Shown: piece by piece, positions 20,467 through 31,965 of the stretch
Layout: every line of letters begins with the position of its first letter
Numbering within the stretch: the first letter of the stretch is position 1
NCBI GenBank assembly: GCA_949825045.1
Contig: OX463813.1
Coordinates: 24,286,001 to 24,350,000 of the forward strand
Source: Argyresthia goedartella
Taxonomy: Eukaryota; Arthropoda; Insecta; Lepidoptera; Argyresthiidae
Direction: 5' to 3'
Length of the DNA stretch: 64,000 nt
Translations under genes and position numbers: made by a program
Notes under the pieces: generated by a model
Told to the model about the DNA's origin: nothing
Database searches by the model: none
What the model saw: the letters and a program-made list of their open reading frames with translations, nothing else

Positions 20467-21230
20467 AATACCTCAAACTTCGCCCAACTAGCTCTAAGAA
20501 ACTATGTTGAATAGTTGTTACGCGTTTTAGAATACTGATATCTGTTGTTCAAAATATTTTGTGTCAAATTCATCCACTGCTGCAAAATACAATTTAATGG
20601 AGTTTACGTATTTATGATTATTTTATTAGTGTTTCAAAACACAAATCATAATTTGTGTCATTTTTATCCACATTAATTTTTTTCAATTGACTCTTTCGCG
20701 CGAAGTGCGACCGCGAAGAATACCGCGGGGCCGGTTACTTTACATTCGGTTATTGAGATTGCGGAAGCGCGCTTTGTACAAAATTCGCACGTAGGTAGGT
20801 ATTAAGTCCTTACGGGAAGGTGTTAGAGGCACGATTGTGCCCATGTTCAGCCATTTATTCGATACTCCATTATGCGTGACAGGGGGCTAGCCGATCGCCG
20901 CAGCTATGGAGATTGAAGGTTGCCTCACGATGTTCTCCATCGCCGTTGGTACGACGGTCCGATTTCTAAGGTAGGTCCAGTCAGACTCTGTGGTCTAAAG
21001 GGTTTCAGTAAGATTCCGTGGTCTAATGGGTACTGCACAAAAGACGCGAATGCCAAAAGATGATTTCGAGAAAACGATGTGATTTGTTTAACGTTTGTCT
21101 AACAGTCAGTTAGGAAAATTTAAAATGTTTGAATTATGTGTTTGATATTATGTCTGTCGGCACCCACCGGCCGGTCAGCTGTCAAAGAAACGGCAGTTGA
21201 TTTTAATTGTTATTTTATTCGTATTTAGGG
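20467..21230. other. Non-coding stretch with scraps of repeats
   Basis: No gene seen. A GC-rich CpG island-like part lies at 20695-20760. TGCGTGACAGGGGGCTAGCC near 20873 closely matches the family A LTR near 15629, so a small LTR-related fragment may be present. Confidence 0.35.
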
Positions 21231-22020
21231 CATATCATCATCATCATCATCAGCCCTTGTCATTCCACTGCTAGGCAAAGGCCTCTCCCAAAGCACGCCA
21301 TTCGCTACGGTCACCCGCCGCCAGTCTTGTTCACTGCTTTCCAGTCACCTTGGCAATGTCATCTGAACATCGGGCCGGTGGTCTGCCCACTGTTCTCTGT
21401 CCTGTTCGCGGCCGCCATTCTGTGGCTACCTTGGTCCACCTTCCATCCTCCCTTCTAACCCATTGTCCCGCCCATTGCTGCTTTAGCCCCGTGTTGCGCG
21501 TACCCACGTCTGTGACTTTATTAATTCTGCGGATTTCAACGTGGAATGTTAGGCTGAAGCCTAGTATTCCACGCTCCATAGCACTTTGTTCGACTCTAAC
21601 TGGCAATGGGCACCGGTCAAGTAGCACACGCGAGGTGACATGCTCTTAACGTCCTGAACAGCAGACGAGATAGTTTTGTTGACAATAAATCCAACGCCGC
21701 CGTGGGTAGAGTCGCCATTTTCTCTGTAATAGCAGTAATAGAAAAATTCTCCAGTGGAAAGCCTTACAAGATCTTCTCCTTGGCGCCGTACCTCCGATAG
21801 CCCTATAACGTCCCATTTGATCTTACTCACTTCCTCTAACAGTTCCTCGAACTAATCGTCTTCTCTCAGTGTCCGTGTATTTAAAGTAGCCAGTTATTGT
21901 ATGTAGGCAGCCTGATCTCTGCCGGGGATTCTTAGCATCCTCTGCCCCGCCGTAACCTGAGCCGCTGCCGGAGCTAGGGATAGCGGGGCTGCCGGGGCCT
22001 GAGGGCCGGAGCCTTTCGTT
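21231..22020 (-). mobile_element. RTE-type LINE, 5' end fused to 3' end
   Basis: On the minus strand the element starts with a GC-rich leader near 22015, enters the endonuclease N-terminus, then jumps to the extreme C-terminus of the polyprotein and ends in (GATGAT)n at 21258-21236, the hallmark of lepidopteran RTE elements. Most of the endonuclease and all of the RT core are missing. Confidence 0.75.
21240..21880 (-). pseudogene. RTE endonuclease-RT remnant
   Basis: Endonuclease N-terminal motifs LATLNTRTLRE and KWDVIGLSEVRR are recognisable at about 21880-21780, followed by GGVGFIVNK. After about 21636 the sequence is the polyprotein tail: QWAGQWVRREDGRW and EWRPRTGQRTVGRPP. The intervening catalytic RT is deleted and several frameshifts are present. 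The tail is homologous to the plus-strand RTE fragment at 37631-37953. Confidence 0.75.
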
Positions 22021-22054
22021 GTGTTTCATTTGGTTGTGCTTTTTTTTTGGGAGG

Positions 22055-23019
22055 GTTATATAGAAAATATAGAAAAATATACTATTGTTAGTGTGTACAG
22101 GCGGGGAGAAGGAGATTTTGAAGTCTTTGAGACAGTGATGGAACAAGTACTTCAACTTGCATCCAGAAACAAGTCCAAACGCATCATAGTTTGCGGCGAC
22201 TTTAACGTAGATTTACTAGACACCGCAAACCGCTTTATTCGCACTAGGATCCTAGCAGTATAAGTCTTACAATATTAACAAAATATGTACAATGTCTTTC
22301 TGGAGCCTACACGAATAACGGCTACCTCCGCTACTTGTCTAGATAACATATTCTGTGATTGTTGTATTCACGATAAACAAATAGTTAAGGCATTAAGTTC
22401 AGAACACACTGGTCAGATTGTAGTATTTGAAGAAAATAATGCTATAAAGTCCGTTAAAGTATTGTGTAGACCAGTGACTTTGAAGAAAATGGAAAAAATT
22501 CGTAGCGGACTGGTGTCAAGTCTACCGTTAACACCTTACTGTGAAGATCCGAACACATTATATTCCAGCTTCTTCAAATCTGTATCTGCGGAATTTGAAA
22601 AGGTTTTCAATCTGACTAAAATGAGAACGGACAGCAAATCAGAATTCTCTGAATGGGCAACAGAGGATTTAAGACAGAGCAGGTACAAACTATATGAATT
22701 GTATGAGCAAAAATCCTATGATCTCAGTCCTAAGTTTAACGTCTTTGTCAAAAATTATTCTAATAATTTCAGGAAAGACTGCCACAAAGCGAAGTGCCAA
22801 CATCTTAACAATACAATCAAAACTTCTGGCGACAAAATTAAAACTACATGGAACATTATTAAAATAGAGACAGGCAAGGTTAGGTCTGGTGAATTTAGTT
22901 TTAATTTAAAAGTTAACGACAAGTTAACTCATCACTCTCATCAAACGAGGACGTTGCTAACGCATTTGAAAAGTTCTTCAGTACCATACCCATAATAACA
23001 ACAGAAGCATGGATGGTAG
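22055..23019 (+). pseudogene. LINE3 fragment 1: endonuclease C-terminus and linker
   Basis: 5'-truncated CR1/Jockey-group LINE. CGDFNVDLLD is the endonuclease catalytic GDFN motif, followed by FLEPTRITATSATCLDNIF and SEHTGQ, then the domain preceding RT (SEWATEDLRQSR, TTWNIIKIETGK). A frame break lies near 22262-22285. At 23019 the sequence is cut by element E after the duplicated GTAG, and the same LINE resumes at 51603. It is related to, but distinct from, LINE1 and LINE2. Confidence 0.85.
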
Positions 23020-23388
23020 TGTAATACTTGTAGCACTATCTATTTAGCACTATATATTTAGCAGCCCTTGCTAATATGATGCTCCTAGCACTAGACGTCA
23101 CTGCCTAATTGATAAATATAAAGATGAAGTATTTATGGGCTTGTATTTTTTATTTGGTTTCTTTTAGTTACAAACACTTTTATAAAAGGGATCCACAACT
23201 GGCTCGATAGCCACTAATCTAATCCTCACTATAATTTAGCTCAGTCACTGGCCGAAGCCTACGGTGAAGTGTGTCACATTGACTTCCACATCCAATCCTC
23301 TTTCTTTTTTAAAACTACAAACAAGTAACGATGCCAAAGTGACACCCACTCTAAAGAGGCCCGTATACAATATACAACCTACCTTACA
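23020..23388 (-). repeat. 3' LTR of element E
   Basis: TGTAATACTTG...CCTTACA, 369 bp, with inverted TGTAA/TTACA ends. It carries a TATAAAAG box on the plus reading at about 23181. Immediately right, on the minus strand, the purine tract GAAGGGAGGGGGGAATGAT precedes the LTR start, which fixes the element's orientation as minus. Confidence 0.88.
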
Positions 23389-23450
23389 ATCATTCCCCCC
23401 TCCCTTCAAAAAAAAAATTCCAACGGATTTTTTTTTTCAAAGTGGCAAAC

Positions 23451-24907
23451 TGTCACATTACTGAGATCAGGAAGGTTGACCTCAATAGCGGGAACAGTTA
23501 ATTTAGAGAGTAATAATAAAAAAGGAGAGTAGAAACGAAAGAGTCAGGTTGTGGGTTCTTTATTTTACAAATCTTATCTAGGCTAAACTTATATTTACAA
23601 CCTACCTAAAATAACCTAACAGTATTTACACCTAACCTAACTGAAATGGCTCTGGGAGACTAAGGTAAGCGGACGGATTAGATGTCTTTCAGTAGTATTG
23701 TAGCGTCGTAGGAATTCTAGGCTCGAGCAGATGTCCGTGGAACCTCAGGAACGTAAGTAGGTGGCCGTAGATGAAGAACTCAGGAGGGCAGCAGGAACTC
23801 AGGGTCCGGGGATCGTTAGTGGAACCTCAGGACCATAAGTAGGCGGCCGGAGTTGAGGACCGCAGGAGAGTAGCGGGAACTCCGGGCCGCAAGTAGATCA
23901 GCGGTACCCCAGGCAGAGGTCTCTGGTACGGTATCAAGGTACGGTAGGCGAAGAGAAAAGGCTTCCGCTGCAGCTAGGGTTGGGCTTCCGGTCATCAGCT
24001 TCTTGAGAATTCCCGGGCCAGCTGGGCCCGGGAATTGGCCTTTTTTTTCCTTTGCTCTGTTTGAGAGCTGAAGACGAACTCCCCTTAGTTTTCAAGCGAT
24101 TCATAAGGAAACCTCCTTTTCGTTCCAAAGTTCGTGTTTTAAAAAACTCGCTAATTCGAAATAATTAAATGAAGTACACTCCCAGTGGCCAATAAAATAT
24201 AGTTCTTTACAGAGGTTTTGACTTACATGGTCTGTATGAAATACAAGTTTAAATTTTGACAATAGAACTCAATGTCATCTAAAAACAAAGTAAATAAAAA
24301 TAAATAAATAAATAAGTCCCCAGCCTTCTAAAACCAATAAAAACCTTAGCGCAATCGCACAATCCCAGCGCCGTTTTTGAGTCGCAAGTTTAGCTGCGCT
24401 TGGAGAGTCGTGATCACCGAAGTAAAACACTACAACAGATCGCGGCGAAATCGCTGAGACAGGATTACCCTGAAGATATAATAATCCTGACCCAAGAATC
24501 CCAGAGCAGCGCTACACCGACTTCAGGGTGTCGAGAAGTTATCAGTGACTTGAAGCTCACACTTCTCTACAAGGAGCAAGTCAATCAGCTGCCTCAGCGG
24601 GAGTACGCCGAGGTTGCAAGCAGGGTATCGAGAGGTTGTGGTATCTGCCACAATTTGCAGTAATTAATTCTGCACGGTATACGAGTACGTCGATGTGAGT
24701 TTTGTTCTAAAGTAAAAGTTCTATCAGCATTAAGAGTATTTAGTTACCATAATTTTTGTGCGTGAATAAAGAATTCCTGAGATGTGAGTTACCTTTTATT
24801 TATATGAGATAGTGAAAAACTGTCAAAGCAAGCATATTGTAGGAAAAATCCTTCAGTTCATTTGGTTCTTCCAGCCAAGGCAGGCCTTGGATAGGAAAAA
24901 CCCTACA
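23451..24907 (-). repeat. 3' LTR of element D (about 1.46 kb)
   Basis: On the minus strand it runs TGTAGGGTTTTTCC (24907) to AGTAATGTGACA (23451). It contains a palindrome with 12-bp arms AATTCCCGGGCC (24008-24019 / 24025-24036), and an 87-codon plus-strand frame at 24400-24663 opening at TTG and shared with another LTR copy. The purine-rich CGGGGTTTTTGGGGAAC precedes it on the minus strand. Confidence 0.8.
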
Positions 24908-25443
24908 GTTCCCCAAAAACCCCGAGGAAAAAATATATTTTCTCATGTATTTTTTTTTAATCTAGTTAACGATAAAATATTTACATTAATAGTGACCACC
25001 TCTACACAAGCATAATATCTAACACAATTCTTCTTTCATACATCACGCAGCCAATGGTTGGGGTAGGGTTCACGATCTATGACACAAACTCCAGAGATGG
25101 CACCAATGAGTCACACTCCCTTGACGTAGGCTTTTCATAAGTCGTCACCCGCTCGGCTTCTAGAACCAGGCTATTTACAGTAACAAAGTCAAGCATTGTG
25201 GAAACAGTCCACGACTCTGACAGTAAACACAAGGTGTCTAAAGAAGGAGACCTTAAGATACTTCCTTAGAAGAGAAGGTACTAGATAGTTAGAAGTAGAA
25301 CTAGATAGTTATCTAGTAGTTAGTTGACATAGGATCTGTAGTCGGTTAGGTATTTCCAACTAAAAAGAGTTTCCTATCTACCAAGTGTTAATAGAAGAGT
25401 ATTGAAATGGCTTAATAACCTATTTAAATTATAAAGAGACATT
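24908..25443 (-). other. Element D 3' untranslated region (left part)
   Basis: Non-coding sequence between D's 3' LTR and the LINE inserted at 25444. The right part of the same region is 27799-27867. It includes the tandem phrase ACTAGATAGTTA near 25278-25315. No gene seen. Confidence 0.55.
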
Positions 25444-27558
25444 CGTAGCTTCAAGGGTATTGATTCTGCATCCCTTAAATCAGATGCCGCGTCGATTGAC
25501 TGGACACCTATTATCACTAGTGAGACCGTTGATGATAAGATCCACCACTTCAACGCAATTATTCTGGGACTATTTGACAAGCATGCACCGGTCAAGAAGG
25601 TTAAGGTGAAACACCTTCCAGCACCCTGGCTCACCGAAGTTATCAAACGTTTGGTGGCTAAAAGGAACAGAGCCAAATGCCCGAACAAAAAGGAGCCTAC
25701 AGCCGAGAACCTTGCCACTTTCAAACGCCTCCGAAACCGCTGTAATCGCATGTGTCGTGATGCCAAGCGCCGTCATATATTTGAGTGTATCGAAAGATAC
25801 ACACCTGCTCAAGTATGGAAATTCCTTAGAACGCTTGGTGTCGGTAAGTCTCAGGATCAAGCGGCTGGCATTGTTGACCTCAACGGTCTCAACATTTTTT
25901 TCTCAGCTCCCCTTGTCGTCATGGATCCCACCTTAAAAAATGCCACTCTGTGTCACCTGCGCTCGAGGTCTGCTCCCACCTCCACTCCATTTGACTTCAG
26001 ACTTGTCGGAATTGATGCGGTTAAGAAAGCAGTGCTCTCCATTTCCTCCAAAGCCGTGGGTGACGATAATATCTGCTCCAAAATGATCAGCAACGTACTT
26101 GACGAGCTTCTTCCAGCTATCACACATATAATAAACTTCTCTCTCTCCAATAGTTCCTTCCCAAATGTGTGGAAAAAAGCCTTAGTTATCCCATTACCCA
26201 AATCATCAAATCCCTCCTCTTTTAAAGAGTTTCGTCCAATTTCCATTCTGCCTATCCTATCCAAAGTCCTTGAATCCATTGTCCATTCTCAGTTATCCTC
26301 CTACTTATGCTCAAACAACTTGCTGAATCAACTGCAATCCGGTTTTAGGCCCGGTCATAGCACTGTCACGGCCTTGCTTAAAGTCACCGATGACATTCAG
26401 CATGCGATGGACGAGAAACAGCTCACTGTGCTTGCACTGCTGGACTTCAGCAGCGCCTTTAATTGCGTTGATTTCGATATCCTCGTTGAGACCCTGAAGT
26501 CCTTGAATGTGTCCTCCGTCTCTGCTTGCTGGTTCGACTCTTATCTGAGAGGTCGCCAGCAACGTATTAGGTCGGAGGTGACTTCAACGGAGTGGTGTGA
26601 CCTCGTTGCGGGGGTCCCTCAGGGTGGTATTCTCTCTCCTCTTCTTTTCTCCGTCTTCATAAATTCCGTCTCGGATACTCTCTCGTCATCATACCATCTT
26701 TACGCAGACGATCTCCAGATTTATCGTCATTTTTCTCCCTGTGATATGGTGTCTGCTGTGGGAATGTCGAAATGCCGATCTCGAGCGAATTAGGGACTGG
26801 GCCACTTCTTTTAGACTACTTGTCAACCCTAGTAAGTCCCAGGCTTTGATTATTGGTTCCAGGTTTTCCCTTAACTTGTTACAGAATCTGTCCATTGCCC
26901 CTATAACCTATGATGGAACTATATCTCATATAGTACTAAGGCCAAAAATCTAGGAGTTTTCTTCGATAACCAATTTTCCTGGTCAGCGCATGTCAGCGAG
27001 GTCAGTAGGCGAGTCTTTGCCACTTTTCACTCCCTCAAACGACTACAATACTTCCTGCCTCGTCAGACAAAAATAACGCTTGCCCAGTCTCTTCTCCTTC
27101 CCCTGATCGATTACGCTGACGTATGCTGGGTGAGCGCGAATGAAGAGCAACTGAACAAATTCGAGCGACTTCAAAACCTCGGGATTCGGTTTGTCTTTGG
27201 CCTGCGCAAGTATGACCACGTCTCGGAGTATCGCAGGGAGTTAAAGTGGCTCCCTATCCGTTTTCGTCGGGATTCTCATATCCTCATCTGCCTCTATAAC
27301 ATCTTATTTAATCCTCGCTATCCTGTCTTCTTACGAGATCGTTTTGAATTTTTGTCCTCGGATAGGCCTCGGAGATCTCACGCTCGATCACTGCTTATAA
27401 CTCCGCAACACAATACAGCCGCATATGAACATGGGTTCAGACTACGAGCTATCAGGCTCTGGAACAAACTTCCTAGCGCCATCAGAGACAGCCCGTCACT
27501 TTCTATTTTTAAAACCATACTAGATTTATGTAGGTTTATTGCTTTGATATATATGTAG
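25444..27558 (+). pseudogene. Reverse transcriptase ORF of the Jockey-like LINE
   Basis: The frame starts inside the linker after the endonuclease. RT motifs appear in order: FRPISILPILSK, LNQLQSGFRPGHST, LDFSSAFNCVD, GVPQGGILSPLLFS and the catalytic YADD in LYADDLQIY (about 26700). After about 26740 the frame shifts, and it shifts again near 26925, then continues through FFDNQFSWSAHVSEV and the C-terminal RLWNKLPSAIR. The catalytic residues are intact but the frame is broken, and the endonuclease is missing. Confidence 0.85.
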
Positions 27559-27798
27559 TATAATTTTGTCTATTTGTATTGATATTATGTATTTATGAAC
27601 ATATTAGTAATTAGTTTATTATTTTAATATTTTTAACGTTGTGCACATAGGTCTACCTGTTATTTCATGTATTCTGTCCATATTAGGTTTGCTGGAAGAA
27701 ATCTCTTTTTAGAGATAAGCTCGCCTTTGTACACCTAGTTTCCATTTTGATGTATCTGTATCTTCTGTTTTTGTGCAATAAAGTATAAAGAAAGAAAG
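25444..27798 (+). mobile_element. 5'-truncated Jockey/CR1-group LINE
   Basis: Flanked by a 14-bp duplication TATAAAGAGACATT at 25430-25443 and 27799-27812. It ends with AATAAA (27777-27782) and an A-rich AAAG repeat. The long perfect duplication and the 5' truncation are standard for target-primed reverse transcription. Confidence 0.88.
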
Positions 27799-27867
27799 TA
27801 TAAAGAGACATTGATATTTACAAATTATACAAAGAAGGTTTAATAACCTTCATGCATTATGCAGGAG

Positions 27868-29742
27868 CTATATTTTAAAATCCTTCACATGCCAACGGCT
27901 TTTAGTACCGCTTGGGTCTTCGAGTATGTACACTAAATGAGATAGCTTTTGTATTATTTTACATTTTAGATATCTAGGTGCAAGCTTGGCAGTAAAATAG
28001 TTACCGGCATTGCTAAGAACGTAATTTTTACGCCAGACTATGTCATCTACGTAAAATTCTTTGAAGTCATGTCTCAAGTCATAACGGGCTGCATTCTTAG
28101 TGTGAGCTACATGCAGAGCAACTTGAACTTTATCGTATATGGACGAGAGCAATCCAATATAAGTTGCATATATATATCTCGGCAAAAATGTCATTTGATC
28201 GAGGTTATACCCTTGAGAAAAGACGGAAGCAGTAGTAATCAGTTCACGACCAAAAACTAAGAATGAAGGGGTGAATCCTGTCACCGTATTCACAGAATTG
28301 TTCATGGCAGCCTGAACAATTGGTAAATGGTTATCCCAAGTCCTATAATCTTCACCAACTAGAGAAGCTAATGCAGTAATTATAGTTTTGTTATACCTTT
28401 AAGTAGGGTTAACTTATGGACAGTAGTGAGGATTGAAATTAACAAATGGAATTTCATATTTTCTTATAAGGTTCTGGAATTCTCCAGACTGAAATTGAGG
28501 ACCATTGTCCATTATAATCGTTTGAGGAACACCATGAACAAGAAAAACAAAATTTTCTAAGTAGAAAATAATGTTGGTAGCTGTAGCTCTTTTTATAGGA
28601 AAAATTAGAGAATATTTAGAAAAACAACAATTGACAACTAGAATGTGTTGATTGCGTTTCCGAGTCATCGGTAAAGGACCGATCAGATCTAGAGATATGC
28701 ACTGAAAGGGCCTGGAGCAAATATTTGGTTTTCCCATTGGACCATAAGGTGAATGATCAGAGTGTTTATAGGCCAGACATGTTTCGCAAGCAAAGAAAAC
28801 CTTAGCCACATCTTTGAACATTCCTGTCCAGAAATATCTCAAGGATATTTTTTTATAGGTTTTAAATATTCCTAAGTGAGGTTCTGTTAAAGAGCCGTGA
28901 TGATTTTTAATCAGAGTATCCCTTTCAGATGGAGGTGGTACTAATTTCCAAACAAAATCATCAGTTAGCGAGTCAGGACTGAAGGTAGAGCGAAGTAGTT
29001 TATTCTCCCTGATAGTGTAATTAGGGTAACCGCCTGGGTTATTCTGACAGCCCTGAAGAATGGTATTATAGTGATTGTCAGGAGAGGAAGGGTTGGCCTG
29101 AGCAATAGGAGCAATAGGAGTATTAACCACATTATAATCATCAGAGCGTGAGAGCAAATCTGGAACAACGTTATCTTTTCCACGTTTATGTTTCAGATCC
29201 ATGTTGAAAGCTGAAAGTCGAATAGCCCATCTGGCTAATCTACCGGAGGGGTTGGATAGGTTAAGAAACCATTTTAAGGCAGCGTGGTCAGTAAAAACGG
29301 TAAATTGCTTTCCGTTATTCAAGTAGCAACGCCAATGTTCAAGCGCTGTAATAACCGCTAGGGTTTCCCTTTCTGTAGTAGAATAATTACGTTCATGTTT
29401 ATTAAATGTTTTACTCATGTAAGCAATAACGACTTCTTTTCCGTTCTCTGTATGAGTAAGCATTGCACCAATGCCATGATTAGATGCATCACAGTGAACA
29501 GTAAAAGATAGATCAAAGTCTGGACAAGCAAGGACTGGAGTAGTTACCAATGCTTCCTTCAGTTTTAGAAAAGCAGAGTCTGCTTCTGAAGTCCAAAGAA
29601 ATTTAGGAGCATTCTTTCCCGACGACGATAGTTTATTATGGGGAGCAGCCATAGTGCTAAAATTGGGAATGAAACGTCTGAACCAGCTACAAGTACCATG
29701 GAATCGACGAACTTCTTTTTTGTTAGTAGGTAAATAGAACAA
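27868..29742 (-). pseudogene. pol: Element D pol, RNase H and integrase
   Basis: The minus frame resumes after LINE1 with the RT connection (TNKKEVRRFHG), RNase H (CDASNHGIGAM, TERETLAVI, TDHAALKWF) and integrase: HHCC finger ending CETCLAYK, core D in SLDLIGPL and D in MDNGPQF. A TAA at 28414-28416 and another at 28399-28401 follow. The second falls where the catalytic Glu is expected in the family's VERxN motif, so this integrase is dead by two criteria. The C-terminal domain continues to a stop at 27868. Confidence 0.85.
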
Positions 29743-29754
29743 AATAGGTCAAAA

Positions 29755-31058
29755 ATGATAATTCATGGTTTTGATCAGTGCGCTGCTGAATATGAGTTTG
29801 CTTTGAAGAGAATTTCTACCCTGGAAAAGGACCTGCCTGATGCCCACAACCAAATCACACAATTAGAAGAGGAGTCTCATGGTTCAGCAGCACAAAAATC
29901 CCAAAATTTATTTGAGGAATTGATATTAGCGGATAAGTCGACAGGCCAAGTTTCTGTTGCATGTAGTGATGTGTCCAGTGCAGGGATTGATTTGACTCAT
30001 GAAGACTCAGTGGTGGGCACTGGTTCAACATGCAGCAAAAGCGCATCAAAAAGATATGTTAAAATTAAAAACACATCACTCAAACATCAAAAGAATTAAA
30101 ATCTCATAAAAATCTCAATAAAAGTTTATATAATAAGAGTAAAATAAATATTTTGGAAAAGTTTAAAATGTGTATGGCAGAGTTAGAAATTAATAAAACA
30201 AAATATGAGAAAGACCTGCAAAATCTTGAGTCTGAACTTGCCACTGTCAATGGCTGCTTGAGATCTATTACTGCCCGCTATGAAAAATCTCAAGAGGCCA
30301 TTGAGGAGTACACCCTGGCCATGGATGAGCTGCTTAAACTGTCTCATAGTAATCAGGAACGCTATGACTCTTTGGTGGCCAATCATTTGTGTGACTGCCA
30401 ACGTTCCTTGCAACAGCCGGAGAGACCAGCTTCAACCACGAGCCTTGAAATAAGTATCCGACCCAGGATTTCAGGGTCGCACAAAAGCATCACAAGCAAA
30501 ACTGTCATGTTTTGTGATGAAATTGGAAGAAACTTAGGCATATTATTGAATAAGTTGGGACACTCAGTCATAAATCACTGTTTACCAAACTCCAGTTTTC
30601 ATGATGTTATGCAAAAAATAACAAAGACACTTGATCTGACACCTGAATCAAACTTAATACTCATGTTTGGAAATAGGGGTGAGGTAAACAAATGGGACCT
30701 AATTAAATATTTTGAAACACTTTGCTCACTGAATGTTAATAAAATTGTTATGTTTACATTCCCATACAGTAAAAGATTGCCACAAGCTGAAAATGATCTT
30801 AGATATAAGCTAAATATGACATTACATACAATGTCATATAATAATAGTTTGATTCATTTGATTGACTCTAACAATTATGTTAGTAATAATGTTTATTTGA
30901 CCAAAGGTAGTGACTACCTTTCAGATTTTTACAAACGGCAGGTAGCTGTGTCGCTATCTTATTTTTTTAGTATTACAGCCGAGAATTTGGCTAACCTGAA
31001 TGCTTCTATTGAGCACAGACAAGGTATATTGGAAGACATTCCAAGTAATTTAAATTAG
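29755..31058 (+). pseudogene. LINE1 ORF1: coiled coil plus SGNH-like domain
   Basis: Two frames (29755-30099 and about 30106-31058) join by one base in an A/T-rich spot near 30097. The first two thirds is a charged heptad-like coiled coil (KDLPDAHNQITQLEEES; KYEKDLQNLESELATVNG) ending in a Cys/His pair (NHLCDC). The C-terminal part, from about 30505, alternates hydrophobic strands with the blocks FCDEIGRNLG, LMFGNRGEVN and a final YLSDFYKRQV, resembling an SGNH/GDSL esterase-like fold as in CR1/L2 ORF1 proteins, but the classical GDS serine is not evident. Likely an RNA-binding partner of the RT. Confidence 0.6.
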
Positions 31059-31132
31059 TTTTTAAGACAGCAGAGGAAATCTCTAGCATACATAAGCCAA
31101 TAAATATATCAAGCAAGCATAGGAGATCAAAA

Positions 31133-31965
31133 ATGTGTAATATCTTGCCCGAATTAATTAAGTCAAAAAAGTCTAATAATATCCCAATATTAAATAATAT
31201 TCAGACAAAGGGTAAGCCCCACTTAAATATTACCCATCAAAACATGCAGGGGCTACCTGGCAAAGAACTTGTATTAGAATTATTTCTTCATAATTCGGAC
31301 ACTGATGTTATTTGTATTACAGAACATTGGTTAAAGGAAAATATGATGTCTTTTAACATAAATAATTACAAAATTGTCAGTTGTTACAATAGAAAGACTG
31401 CTGATAGAGGTGGTTCTTTAATCTTAGTAAAAAATAATATTAAGGTGAAACAACGGAAAGATATTCTTACACTTACTATGGAAAGACAAATAGAGGTATC
31501 TTGTGTTGAGTTAGATAGCCATATTATTGTTTGTGTCTACAGACCTCCGAGAGATGAAAAAGGCCATGGCAATTTTGAAATATTCGAGAAAATTATGGAG
31601 GAAGCTTAGATAACGTTTTTTGTGACTGTGCATTCACAAGTAAAAATGTAATTAACTGTTTACCATCCGATCACAGTGGTCAAACAGTTTCATTCCAAAT
31701 TACTAGTGAAAATAAGACTGATCCATCATTTTATAGGCCTATTAAATCCCATAGACTAGAGATGTATATGAAAAACTTAGATATGGGTTTGCCAGTACCG
31801 GATTTTGATGAACAGAACCCGAACAAAATCTATTCTGACTTCTTCAACATTATTCAAACAGAATTCAATACAGTTTTTAAATTAAAGAAAGTCAGTGCCA
31901 ACAACGGTAAATCTAAATTTAATGACTGGGCAACATTTGGAATTCGTAAAAGTAGAGCTATAAAA
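31133..31965 (+). pseudogene. LINE1 endonuclease, interrupted
   Basis: Apurinic-type endonuclease N-terminus: THQNMQGLPGKE, ICITEHWLK (catalytic E), NRKTADRGGSLILV and VYRPPRDEKG. After the stop at 31607 the segment containing the GDFN motif is deleted and the sequence resumes at LDNVF and SDHSGQT (about 31605-31690), then runs in frame to 31965, where LINE2 begins. The second LINE1 copy starts at the same LDNVF point, so this deletion may be shared. Confidence 0.75.
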
